DNA from: an uncultured Bacilli bacterium
GTDB taxonomy: Bacteria; Bacillota_I; Bacilli_A; RF39; UBA660
NCBI GenBank assembly: GCA_934098565.1
Contig: CAKOON010000007.1
Location: 1 to 55,123, forward strand
DNA: 55,123 nucleotides
Direction of reading: 5' to 3'
In this document: piece by piece, positions 1 through 6,771 of the stretch
How positions within the stretch are numbered: the stretch's first letter is position 1
Layout: the number at the start of each line of letters is the position of its first letter
Program-made: the position numbers and the translations under genes
Notes under the pieces: generated by a model
Database searches by the model: none
What the model was told of the DNA's origin: nothing
What the model saw: the letters and a program-made list of their open reading frames with translations, nothing else

Positions 1-2
1 GT

Positions 3-386
3 ATTAGAAAAATTGATAAATCTAATTTGGCTTATGTTGAACCTCACAAAGTAATTATCAATAATATAATGTTTCTTATTTTTAATTATTCTAATGATTT
101 TTATATCAAAAACTTTGGTAATAAAATTAAAATCAATGAATTAAAAGAAGAAAATAATTCTTTATTTGCAGAACTTAACTATTTTAAAAATAAGTTTGTA
201 AGAATTATTCAATTTATAAAAAACAGATTATTTAATAGAAAATATAGAGATAAATATCGCGAATTTTCAAGAGATTTATATGAGCATGGTGTTATTGAAG
301 AAGATACAATTAAAGAATTAAATGAAACTTATAAATTCAGTAAAGAACACGATTTTAGCAAAGAAAAAGATGATTTTGAAAGATGA
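3..386 (+). CDS. 3' part of unknown protein with C-terminal coiled coil
   Basis: The reading frame is already open at the left edge, so the 5' end is missing; the TTG at 27 is only an internal Leu. The visible part begins with a segment containing LAYVEPHKVII and FYIKN, followed by a charged, probably helical coiled-coil stretch (ELKEEN onward) and a basic region ending near DLYEHGVIEEDTIKEL. I do not recognise the family. The same LAYVEPHKVII block occurs in the truncated gene at the right edge of the window, so the two are paralogues. The basic helical tail is the kind seen in plasmid or mobile-element proteins, but no catalytic motif is visible. The stop codon lies inside the left arm of a large inverted repeat. 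Confidence 0.6.
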   Translation: MRKIDKSNLAYVEPHKVIINNIMFLIFNYSNDFYIKNFGNKIKINELKEENNSLFAELNYFKNKFVRIIQFIKNRLFNRKYRDKYREFSRDLYEHGVIEEDTIKELNETYKFSKEHDFSKEKDDFER

Positions 387-430
387 TATGAACCCCGTTT
401 CTATTTTGTCCAAGAAACGGGTTCATATCA
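384..430. terminator. Large inverted repeat between convergent genes
   Basis: Arms TGATATGAACCCCGTTTCT and AGAAACGGGTTCATATCA pair with a single C bulge around an 11-base loop. It lies between the converging ends of the first gene and the radical SAM gene and overlaps the stop of the former. There is no good T-run on either side, so intrinsic termination is likely but not typical; a mobile-element end is an alternative. Confidence 0.5.
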
Positions 431-446
431 AACCTCATTGTTATCT

Positions 447-1244
447 TTATTTGTTTTGTTTTAAATAATTTATTGCTGAAAGACTATGATCGAAAAATGG
501 AATATTTAAATCACTACATTTTGCTTTGATTTTTGATAGTTCTTCAGTTACATCTATATATTTTGTATCACTACTAGTTGCACCAATTAAATAATTACTA
601 TTATCACCATCTAGATATTTAAATTGTTCTTCTGACATTTTTAATTGAGACAAGATTGCTTTATTTACAGCTAAACCACTTGATAATACACAATCAACAT
701 ATCCATTTAAATCGTCAATTATTTCTAATGCTTCACTAGTTGGAATTATGTTATTTGGAAAAAGTGGTCTTATTACTAAAATAGTAGTCAATCCTTTTTC
801 TTTTGCACGCTTTAAGAAATCAATTCTTTTACTTGGGGTTAGAATTAAATCGTTTCCCTCTGTAATATTAATAGATTCTTTTGCAGGAATAGAAACAGCC
901 AAAAATAAATCATTATCTTTTTCTTTCATTTTCTTTTGTAAATTAACTAATTCATTTAATTCACTATCATTAAATACATTTCTAGTAATAGCAATAATAT
1001 CTTTATTATAATTTGAGAATAATTCTTCACATAATTTAATACCTTCACTTGGTTTTAAAAAGTTTTCTTTATTATGTGAAACATAAATTACATCAAATTC
1101 TTTTCCTTTAAGACTATTAACAATATCCTTAATTGTAAGATGTTTATTTTCTTCATTTAAGCCAAATGTATAACAATGCTTACAATTATAAGGACATGGT
1201 CCATCAAACGAAACTATTTCTCTTTTCTTTAAAATATTATCCAT
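447..1244 (-). CDS. Radical SAM protein
   Basis: A 265-residue protein with the CX3CX2C cluster-binding motif CPYNCKHCY at about residues 17-25, which in this superfamily binds a 4Fe-4S cluster that cleaves S-adenosylmethionine. The remainder looks like a short TIM-barrel (strands around VIYVSH, IIAITRN, LFLAVSIPA, TILVIRPLF), with no SPASM or other extra cluster domain. The ATG is preceded by AGGAGG at good spacing. It is the last gene of a minus-strand run after the dCMP deaminase, CYTH and NDK-like genes, which suggests a nucleotide- or nucleic-acid-related substrate; that is inference. The substrate is unknown. Confidence 0.8.
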   Translation of the reverse strand: MDNILKKREIVSFDGPCPYNCKHCYTFGLNEENKHLTIKDIVNSLKGKEFDVIYVSHNKENFLKPSEGIKLCEELFSNYNKDIIAITRNVFNDSELNELVNLQKKMKEKDNDLFLAVSIPAKESINITEGNDLILTPSKRIDFLKRAKEKGLTTILVIRPLFPNNIIPTSEALEIIDDLNGYVDCVLSSGLAVNKAILSQLKMSEEQFKYLDGDNSNYLIGATSSDTKYIDVTEELSKIKAKCSDLNIPFFDHSLSAINYLKQNK

Positions 1245-1285
1245 ACTTTACCTCCTTATTCTTTATTTTAAAAAAATATTTTATA

Positions 1286-1762
1286 CTACAATTTTTCTTT
1301 TTTTAATTGCTTTGATACTTGTTTTATATCTGTTATATCTATATTAAAAAATCTTTTTATTTCTTCAGTAGCACTTTCGATACTATCTGAAGCATGAATT
1401 AGATTATCTGGATTATTGTTTGGATCTCCTAATGCCCTGATAGAATTAGGAAATTCTTCTATTGCTTTTTTAACATTACTTGGACCAATCAATTCTCTCA
1501 TTTTTGCTATTGAATTTTCTCCACTTGCAATCATACCTATAACCTGTCCAGAAAGATTTTCAATCATTGTTCTATCAAATACATCACGTAGTATAGATTC
1601 ATCAAGTAAATGTGAATAATGTTCATATATAAACTCAGGTGTTAGTGTTTTATGTTCCCAATATTCTATATTTAATCCAATTTCAGCAATTTTATTAAGA
1701 ATAAAGTCCACTTTATTTCTTCTAATAGCACCAGGTCTAATCATTACAAAAGTGTATTCCAT
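1286..1762 (-). CDS. Divergent nucleoside-diphosphate kinase
   Basis: 158 residues of the NDK fold. The family transfers a gamma-phosphate between nucleoside triphosphates and diphosphates through a phospho-histidine. The active-site block NLIHASDS is intact (His near residue 122), as are the Arg-containing blocks MRELIGP and NSIRALGD. The N-terminal signature is altered: canonical enzymes have KPD at the start of the first helix, while this one reads MIRPGAIRRNK. The C-terminus is longer than usual and charged. It sits 26 bases after the CYTH gene in the same orientation, so they are probably cotranscribed. It may be an ordinary ndk or a specialised enzyme serving the operon; the altered N-terminus leaves activity open. 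Confidence 0.8.
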   Translation of the reverse strand: MEYTFVMIRPGAIRRNKVDFILNKIAEIGLNIEYWEHKTLTPEFIYEHYSHLLDESILRDVFDRTMIENLSGQVIGMIASGENSIAKMRELIGPSNVKKAIEEFPNSIRALGDPNNNPDNLIHASDSIESATEEIKRFFNIDITDIKQVSKQLKKEKL

Positions 1763-1788
1763 AACCTATATTCCCCCAAATAGTTATT

Positions 1789-2577
1789 TTAAAATTTTAA
1801 TTCTCTATTGTCAAACATTGACTTTCCATATTTTCTATATATATCATCAGCAGTACATGATACTGTATCTTTCATTGAATAACCTAATTTACTTAATATG
1901 TTTTCCAAATCTTCTTCGGATTTGCCTTCTACTTCAACATATGTTGGTATTCCAGGCCAAGTATCTATATCTAATTCATATTCATCTAAAACATATGTAA
2001 TTCTTTCTTTTTCTTGATAACTTTTATAGGAATATCCTAGTGCTTCAAGTAAGCCATTTGCTTCTTTAATACTTGGAACTTCAATTTCAGTTTCTAACAT
2101 TTGTTGAATACCAGTTCCATTATCAGCCAAAATATGTTTAACTGCTATTGTAGTCTTGTCATTTGTTTGTCTAACTCTTATCCATTTTTTTGAATTATTA
2201 TGAAATTTATTTATAAAGTCTACTAATTTGTCATTGTCTAAATAATCAAATAAGTTATTTTTTAAGCATAAACAAGATACATTATCACAACCAATAATTT
2301 CTTTTAATTCTTTTTTACTTTCTTCTGTTAAAAGATTATCTAGTTCAAAAAATAATAATTTTAATTTTTCTAATGCAGTTTCATATTTGATTTCACTTTC
2401 ATTATCTTTTAATTGAGTTTTTATATCAATAAATCTACCATATATTGTAGGTAAGTCATAAGTATATAAAAATTGTTTAGTTTCTTTTTTTAAGGCTGCT
2501 CCCATTGATTTAATTTTATCTATAAACTCATTTTTATTAATATCTAATATTTTAACTTCTAATTCCATTTTCTTCAT
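1789..2577 (-). CDS. CYTH-domain protein (triphosphate tunnel enzyme)
   Basis: 262 residues beginning with the CYTH hallmark ExExK (ELEVK, residues 5-9), which lines a metal- and triphosphate-binding tunnel in class IV adenylate cyclases, thiamine triphosphatases and inorganic triphosphatases. Other expected strands are visible: WIRVRQTNDKTTIAVK in the middle and YELDIDTWPGIPTYVEVEG near the end, giving alternating charged residues. A helical insertion of about 80 residues (roughly 50-130) separates the first strand from the rest. The first ATG is used because AAGGAG lies nine bases upstream. The start overlaps the end of the deaminase gene by 26 bases, implying translational coupling. The substrate could be a nucleoside triphosphate, thiamine triphosphate or tripolyphosphate. 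Confidence 0.85.
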   Translation of the reverse strand: MKKMELEVKILDINKNEFIDKIKSMGAALKKETKQFLYTYDLPTIYGRFIDIKTQLKDNESEIKYETALEKLKLLFFELDNLLTEESKKELKEIIGCDNVSCLCLKNNLFDYLDNDKLVDFINKFHNNSKKWIRVRQTNDKTTIAVKHILADNGTGIQQMLETEIEVPSIKEANGLLEALGYSYKSYQEKERITYVLDEYELDIDTWPGIPTYVEVEGKSEEDLENILSKLGYSMKDTVSCTADDIYRKYGKSMFDNRELKF

Positions 2578-3031
2578 TATCTAATTCTCCTTCAAACTTA
2601 TTTATTTTAATTCCTGCTTCTTTTAATAAAATCTCAGAATACTTATCAGGATATGCTTTTAAATATATAATCTTTTTAATTCCAGCATTTATAAGCATTT
2701 TGGCACATATTATACAAGGCTGTTTAGTTACATATAAAGTACTACCTTTAACATCCATTTTATTATTTAAAGCATCTATTAAAGAATTTTGCTCTGCATG
2801 AACAACAAAGCATAGTTCTTGATTCTCGCCACTTTTTAAATTTAACTTTTTTCTTATACAAGTTTCTTCAGTACATGGTGTAATTCCATTAGGAACACTA
2901 TTAACACCTTCAGCAATAATTTCATTATCTTTTACTAAAATTGCACCAACTTTACCTTTAATACAATTAGCAATAGTTGATAATTTTAATGCATAATTCA
3001 TATAATAACTATCAGTTTTAATTTTATTCAT
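2552..3031 (-). CDS. dCMP/cytidine deaminase family protein (ComEB-like)
   Basis: 159 residues with the zinc-binding signature of the cytidine/deoxycytidylate deaminase superfamily: HAEQNSL (His ligand and catalytic Glu) and PCIICAK (two Cys ligands). The arrangement and the extra cysteines (TPCTEETCIRKK) match dCMP deaminases, which convert dCMP to dUMP for dTMP synthesis. It appears to be the first gene of a four-gene minus-strand operon with CYTH, NDK-like and radical SAM genes. Association with nucleotide-handling proteins suits a role in pyrimidine pools. Whether the substrate is dCMP, free cytidine or a modified base cannot be told from sequence. Confidence 0.85.
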   Translation of the reverse strand: MNKIKTDSYYMNYALKLSTIANCIKGKVGAILVKDNEIIAEGVNSVPNGITPCTEETCIRKKLNLKSGENQELCFVVHAEQNSLIDALNNKMDVKGSTLYVTKQPCIICAKMLINAGIKKIIYLKAYPDKYSEILLKEAGIKINKFEGELDNEENGIRS

Positions 3032-3206
3032 TTAAACCACCCATTCAAAAGACAATATCATGTATATAAACATTATATCTTTTTTTTACGGTTAATTATA
3101 GATCTTGAGAACAATTTATGGTATTATTATTTTAGTGATTTGTTGTTTATCAACTTTTACTATTAGGAGTTTCGAATAACCTTTGTTATCGCTCCATTTG
3201 AAATCA

Positions 3207-3246
3207 ACTTACGGACTAATTAAAGTTCGTAAGTTTTTATTTTGAC
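3207..3246 (+). terminator. Hairpin followed by T-tract in leader region
   Basis: ACTTACGGAC pairs with GTTCGTAAGT (one G-U) and is followed by TTTTTATTTT. No plus-strand gene precedes it, and it lies upstream of the decayed ORF at 3323, so it may be an attenuator in that element's leader or a leftover terminator. Confidence 0.45.
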
Positions 3247-3322
3247 CGTAGTCAGACTTGGCAAGGCTTGTTCTACCAAATATAAATATAATGTTCTCTT
3301 TCTAGGAAGGGGGAATTTTTTT

Positions 3323-3616
3323 ATGCTTGAATTTAAAACTACCCAAGAACTTAAACCTAATACTAAATTACTATAATTTATTAAAGACTTTGCTTATAAA
3401 ACTAAAAAAGGGAAAGTTAAAATTCTTCTAAATACTAATTTACAGTTTATTGAACCAACTAAATATCTAATTACATACCCCGTTACTCTTACTATACTTA
3501 AATATAAAGTAAATAAAATCAGTAATAAGACTTTTTATATTAAAGAACATAAACAGAGGTATAACTTAAAGGAATTAGAAAGAATAATTCAAAGCGCAAC
3601 TTTTGACACTAAATAG
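3323..3616 (+). pseudogene. Decayed small ORF of a mobile element
   Basis: ATG with a strong purine-rich ribosome site (GGAAGGGGG) opens a frame that hits TAA at 3374, then continues open for 79 codons to TAG at 3614. Across the stop the frame reads sensibly (ELKPNTKLL, stop, FIKDFAYKTKKGK), so a single codon seems to have mutated. The later part contains NLQFIEPTKY and KTFYIKEHKQRYNLKELE, loosely like NLAYVEPHKV and FYIKN of the two genes cut by the window edges. Function unknown; I read it as a relic. Confidence 0.45.
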
Positions 3617-3633
3617 CAAATATAAATTAGAAA

Positions 3634-3942
3634 TATTTAAAATTAGACTTCGTAAAATCCACTTTATTTGAGGAAACTAATGAGAAATATTAAAAAAAGT
3701 TAGATTATGAAGAAGATAATGGATATTTTATCTTTAAAAATAATTTAAGTTTTGCTTATTTATTTGATAGTTTAAATAGAAAAACGCAAAAAGAATTAAT
3801 AAATAGATTAATGTCTTCGATTGAAATAACTAGAGATGATAACTACAATATTGAGATTAAAAATATCAAATTTACTGAGGAATTTATCTCAAAAAGCACA
3901 AAAGACTATATTGATTATTTAAATGAATATGTTTTTGTATAA
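3634..3942 (+). pseudogene. Remnant, possibly C-terminus of a serine recombinase
   Basis: The frame is open from about 3634 to TAA 3940-3942 apart from one internal TAA at 3691, and has no credible start. The C-terminal pattern (helix RKTQKELINRLMSSIEI, then a basic strand NIEIKNIKFT) resembles the end of large serine recombinases, where a helix with KxxLI precedes strand pairs. This is a tentative assignment from pattern alone. It lies in a gene-poor stretch with palindromes and the decayed ORF at 3323, consistent with an old insertion. Confidence 0.35.
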
Positions 3943-3953
3943 ATAATCTTCAA

Positions 3954-3994
3954 AAAAAGATGAAAAAATTATCAAATAATTTAATCATCTTTTT
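3954..3994 (+). terminator. Intrinsic terminator after recombinase remnant
   Basis: AAAAAGATGA pairs perfectly with TCATCTTTTT around a 21-base AT-rich loop, and the right arm is itself the T-tract. It lies 12 bases after the stop of the remnant. Confidence 0.6.
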
Positions 3995-4008
3995 CTATTT
4001 TTCACAAA

Positions 4009-4083
4009 GTGGGAGTAAAAGTCGTGTCTAGCCAGCACTGAATTTATACTCCCACATAAATTCTAGTATGGGAATTCCCATAC
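4009..4083. repeat. Two adjacent palindromes
   Basis: GTGGGAGTA (4009-4017) and TACTCCCAC (4047-4055) form a perfect 9-bp inverted repeat around a 29-base loop. Directly after it lies the perfect palindrome GTATGGGAATTCCCATAC (4066-4083), 10 bases from the end of the HD gene. Either could terminate the minus-strand HD gene or mark an element boundary; no T-run supports plain termination. Confidence 0.5.
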
Positions 4084-4092
4084 CCTTTATTA

Positions 4093-5121
4093 TCAGAAAT
4101 TAAAATCTAAATATACATAATTATTCATATCGTAAGATAAATTATTTTCTATCATTTTGTTAGCAATTTTACAACACTTTGAAATCCTTTCACCATTAAA
4201 TAGTGGATCAATATATCTAATCTTTGCTCCATGATGTACATAATAAACATTTTGAGGTTCTTCTTTTGATGTTTTTACTTTTTTAGCATTTCTCCAAATA
4301 TTAAAAATATCATTATATTTAGAAAATTCTATAATATCTATTACTTCACTTTCTTTTAATTCATATAAATCCTTTTTAGAAATTTTGTTTTCATCACTTA
4401 ATTTTTTTAGAATATCAGCAATTAATTGCATAGAATATCTAGTTCTGTCTTCACGATATATAACGGATAATCGGCTCGTAACCTTAACAAAGTTTCTAGC
4501 AATTTTTTTAGTTTTAAATCCTAATTCTATTTCTTTTTCTTCATTAGTTTGTATCTCAATATCATCATATATTTCTTTAATGATTTCTGAATCTAATAAT
4601 CTATAAGTAAATAAAGCATTTGATAGTGAATATTCTAATCTATCAGCAGATAATTTAGGTGTATCATTATCAGCAATAGGATATAAATGATAATTATCTA
4701 TTTCTGATATTTTAATATTATCTCTTTTTAATAAGGTCATAATTTCCTTTGAATTTTTTATTATTTCTGTTGTCAAATCTTCTGTTGATTCTTGAGTCAT
4801 ATAATCTCCATTAAGAAAATCTATACAATGCTTAAATGCAGGTGTTGCTATATCGTGAAATAATCCAGATAAAGTCTGTTTTTTATCATGTGTAAAATGC
4901 CAAACAATTAAAGCAACTGCAACAGAATGGTCTAGACTTGAAAAGAAAAAATCGCTTTCAAATAAGTCTGAATAAATAGTGCCACAAGTAACACTAATAT
5001 ATTGCTGTGATAATAATTCTTTTGTATCTATATATTCATTTAACCATTCTGGGAAATTTGGTTCTAAAATTGCAAAATAATCTTTTATTTCTTTGCTAAT
5101 ATTGTCATAATATTTACTCAT
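4093..5121 (-). CDS. HD-domain phosphohydrolase, dNTPase-like
   Basis: 342 residues with the metal ligands of the HD superfamily in order: His in LDHSVAVAL (about 83), the HD pair in GLFHDIATPAFKH (about 109) and Asp in SADRLEY (about 160). The form HDxxTPxFxH resembles the HDIGHxPFxH block of dGTP triphosphohydrolase and SAMHD1-like enzymes, so removal of triphosphate from deoxynucleotides is a reasonable but unproven activity. GGAG lies upstream of the ATG. It is 15 bases after the 162-residue gene, so the two are cotranscribed. It is separated from the nucleotide-related operon at 447-3031 only by decayed mobile DNA. Confidence 0.75.
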   Translation of the reverse strand: MSKYYDNISKEIKDYFAILEPNFPEWLNEYIDTKELLSQQYISVTCGTIYSDLFESDFFFSSLDHSVAVALIVWHFTHDKKQTLSGLFHDIATPAFKHCIDFLNGDYMTQESTEDLTTEIIKNSKEIMTLLKRDNIKISEIDNYHLYPIADNDTPKLSADRLEYSLSNALFTYRLLDSEIIKEIYDDIEIQTNEEKEIELGFKTKKIARNFVKVTSRLSVIYREDRTRYSMQLIADILKKLSDENKISKKDLYELKESEVIDIIEFSKYNDIFNIWRNAKKVKTSKEEPQNVYYVHHGAKIRYIDPLFNGERISKCCKIANKMIENNLSYDMNNYVYLDFNF

Positions 5122-5136
5122 TTTTATTATTCTCCT

Positions 5137-5625
5137 TTAACTATTTTCTATATCTTCTAAGAATTTATTCCAATCATCTCGATATGATGCATTAGTAAAT
5201 ATCTTATCTAAATATATGTTATAAATATTTTCATTGTAAGTAGGATGAACTAATGGCATATTTGCCATCAAAAACAAAAGAACCACTAATGTTTTTTTAT
5301 CTGTTTTTTCAAAAAATATTTCCCTTACATCATTAAAACTAATTTGTCCTTTACAAGAATTAACAATTGTGTAATCTCCTGCAACTATAATATCAAATTG
5401 ATGTATTCGTTTTATTTTATTTTCTTTGTAATAATTCAAAATTACTTCAATTAAATTTTCAATATTTGAATAGGTATTCTCGGCAAATATAATAGCTGGT
5501 ATCTTATAAGTATATTCATTTTTATCTTTATCCCAAATAACACCATTTTGAACTGAACCCCAAAAGTTGGACTGTTTATAAATAGTTAGTTTTTTATTAT
5601 GTAAAAGAATAAATTCTATACTCAA
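5137..5625 (-). CDS. Unknown protein, probable partner of the HD hydrolase
   Basis: 162 residues, not recognised. The only available start is a TTG at 5625 with a poor ribosome site and an in-frame stop just upstream, so the N-terminus may have been lost or altered. Visible features are a beta-rich N-terminal half (FILLHNKKLTIYKQ), a helical middle with KENKIKRIHQFDIIVAGDYTIV, and an acidic C-terminus (WNKFLEDIENS). No catalytic motif or membrane segment is evident. It precedes the HD gene with a 15-base gap, so a joint function such as regulation or substrate recruitment is plausible. Upstream lies a broken membrane-protein gene. Confidence 0.6.
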   Translation of the reverse strand: MSIEFILLHNKKLTIYKQSNFWGSVQNGVIWDKDKNEYTYKIPAIIFAENTYSNIENLIEVILNYYKENKIKRIHQFDIIVAGDYTIVNSCKGQISFNDVREIFFEKTDKKTLVVLLFLMANMPLVHPTYNENIYNIYLDKIFTNASYRDDWNKFLEDIENS

Positions 5626-5689
5626 AAGGCTTTAAAATGATTGATACTAAAATAATAATATTACCTCATAGTTAACTAAATATCCAATG

Positions 5690-5906
5690 TCACCTATTTT
5701 TACTCATATGTGCTACTAATAAAATTATCCCAACTAAATTACAACCAATAGATAATCCCACTAAAAAACCACTAGTAAATTGCCCCAAACTACTAATTTC
5801 ATCTTCCCAAAAAAGCTGTAAATGCTAAATACAATAAATTTCCTAAAACAATTAAAAACGTTCCTATTTTATTTTTTTCACTTAAATCATCACCATAATA
5901 ATCATT
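5690..5906 (-). pseudogene. Frameshifted two-helix membrane protein remnant
   Basis: Read on the minus strand, one frame gives NDYYGDDLSEKNKIGTFLIV and further hydrophobic residues, then stops. Shifting by one base near 5807 continues with DEISSLGQFTSGFLVGLSIG and a second hydrophobic helix, ending at TGA 5690. No good start is present. The two pieces together make a small protein of two transmembrane helices with a short N-terminal soluble part. It begins at the end of the 4Fe-4S membrane protein gene, so it was probably the next gene of that operon. Confidence 0.6.
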
Positions 5907-6741
5907 TTAAATCCAAGGCTCCTTTTGGACACTCTTTAATACAATTACAGCAAAGTATACATTCAGTACCATTTTTTCTTTTACGAGAATCATCTAACAT
6001 ATCAACATTCATTGGACATACCCTTAAACATTTATGACAATTAATACATTTATTATGATTACACTTAACTCTTAAATAAGAAAAATAACTAGCTGGTTTT
6101 AAAAACACCGTTACTGGACATATATATTTACAAAAAGCCCTATTATCTTTAAGTATATAGGCTAATAATATACCCAAAATATAATAAATTATATTTCCTA
6201 TTATAAACGACCAGAACATTATATTCTCTAAATTATCCACCTTAAAAATAAATAATCCTGATACAAATGTTAATGATAGCACGAATACCATATACCTAAT
6301 CCATCCTAATTTTTTCCTATTACTCTTAGGGATCTTATATGGTAATAGATCTAGTATCATTCCCGTCCAGCACGCATAACCACACCAGCCTCTTCCAAAG
6401 AATAACGGTCCAGCAATTTTAGCAACAAAATAATGAATAGTAGCAGCTTCAAATACTCCTAAAAACAAATAATACCATAATCCTTCAATTTGCATATTTT
6501 CACGACAAATTACGCCTAAATATATAAGCATATATAAACCAACTGCCAATTGAACAAAGTTTCTGGCATATTTAACTTTATGGGACATTAAATACATTCC
6601 TGTTGATATACAAATTCCTATATAATTAAAATTTAGTAGATAAAATAACTTTCTAGTTGAAATAAATAACGCTATAGCAACAATCTCAAATATTACTATA
6701 GTCATCATCATAATCTTATTTTCTTTAACCCATTTAAGCAT
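5902..6741 (-). CDS. 4Fe-4S polyferredoxin membrane protein (NapH/NosR-like)
   Basis: 279 residues with about five or six transmembrane helices (first at about 8-28) and three sets of cysteines. In the membrane part are GRGWCGYACWTGMI and FCKYICPVTVF, the CxxxC and CxxxCP signatures of the 4Fe-4S binding domain of NapH and NosR. At the C-terminus are two ferredoxin clusters, CNHNKCINCHKCLRVCP and CILCCNCIKECP. Such proteins pass electrons across or along the membrane to periplasmic or membrane reductases. No partner reductase is in the window; the nearest redox protein is the flavodoxin at 9847. It follows the calcium ATPase gene by 30 bases on the same strand, so they may be cotranscribed. 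Confidence 0.85.
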   Translation of the reverse strand: MLKWVKENKIMMMTIVIFEIVAIALFISTRKLFYLLNFNYIGICISTGMYLMSHKVKYARNFVQLAVGLYMLIYLGVICRENMQIEGLWYYLFLGVFEAATIHYFVAKIAGPLFFGRGWCGYACWTGMILDLLPYKIPKSNRKKLGWIRYMVFVLSLTFVSGLFIFKVDNLENIMFWSFIIGNIIYYILGILLAYILKDNRAFCKYICPVTVFLKPASYFSYLRVKCNHNKCINCHKCLRVCPMNVDMLDDSRKRKNGTECILCCNCIKECPKGALDLK

Positions 6742-6771
6742 ATCTTGTACCTCGTATTTATTCTCTATATT

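Noticed and set aside
3..386. Plasmid recombination enzyme (MobV relaxase)
   Set aside because: The basic coiled-coil tail is similar in style, but no relaxase motif is present in this or the paralogous N-terminal part.
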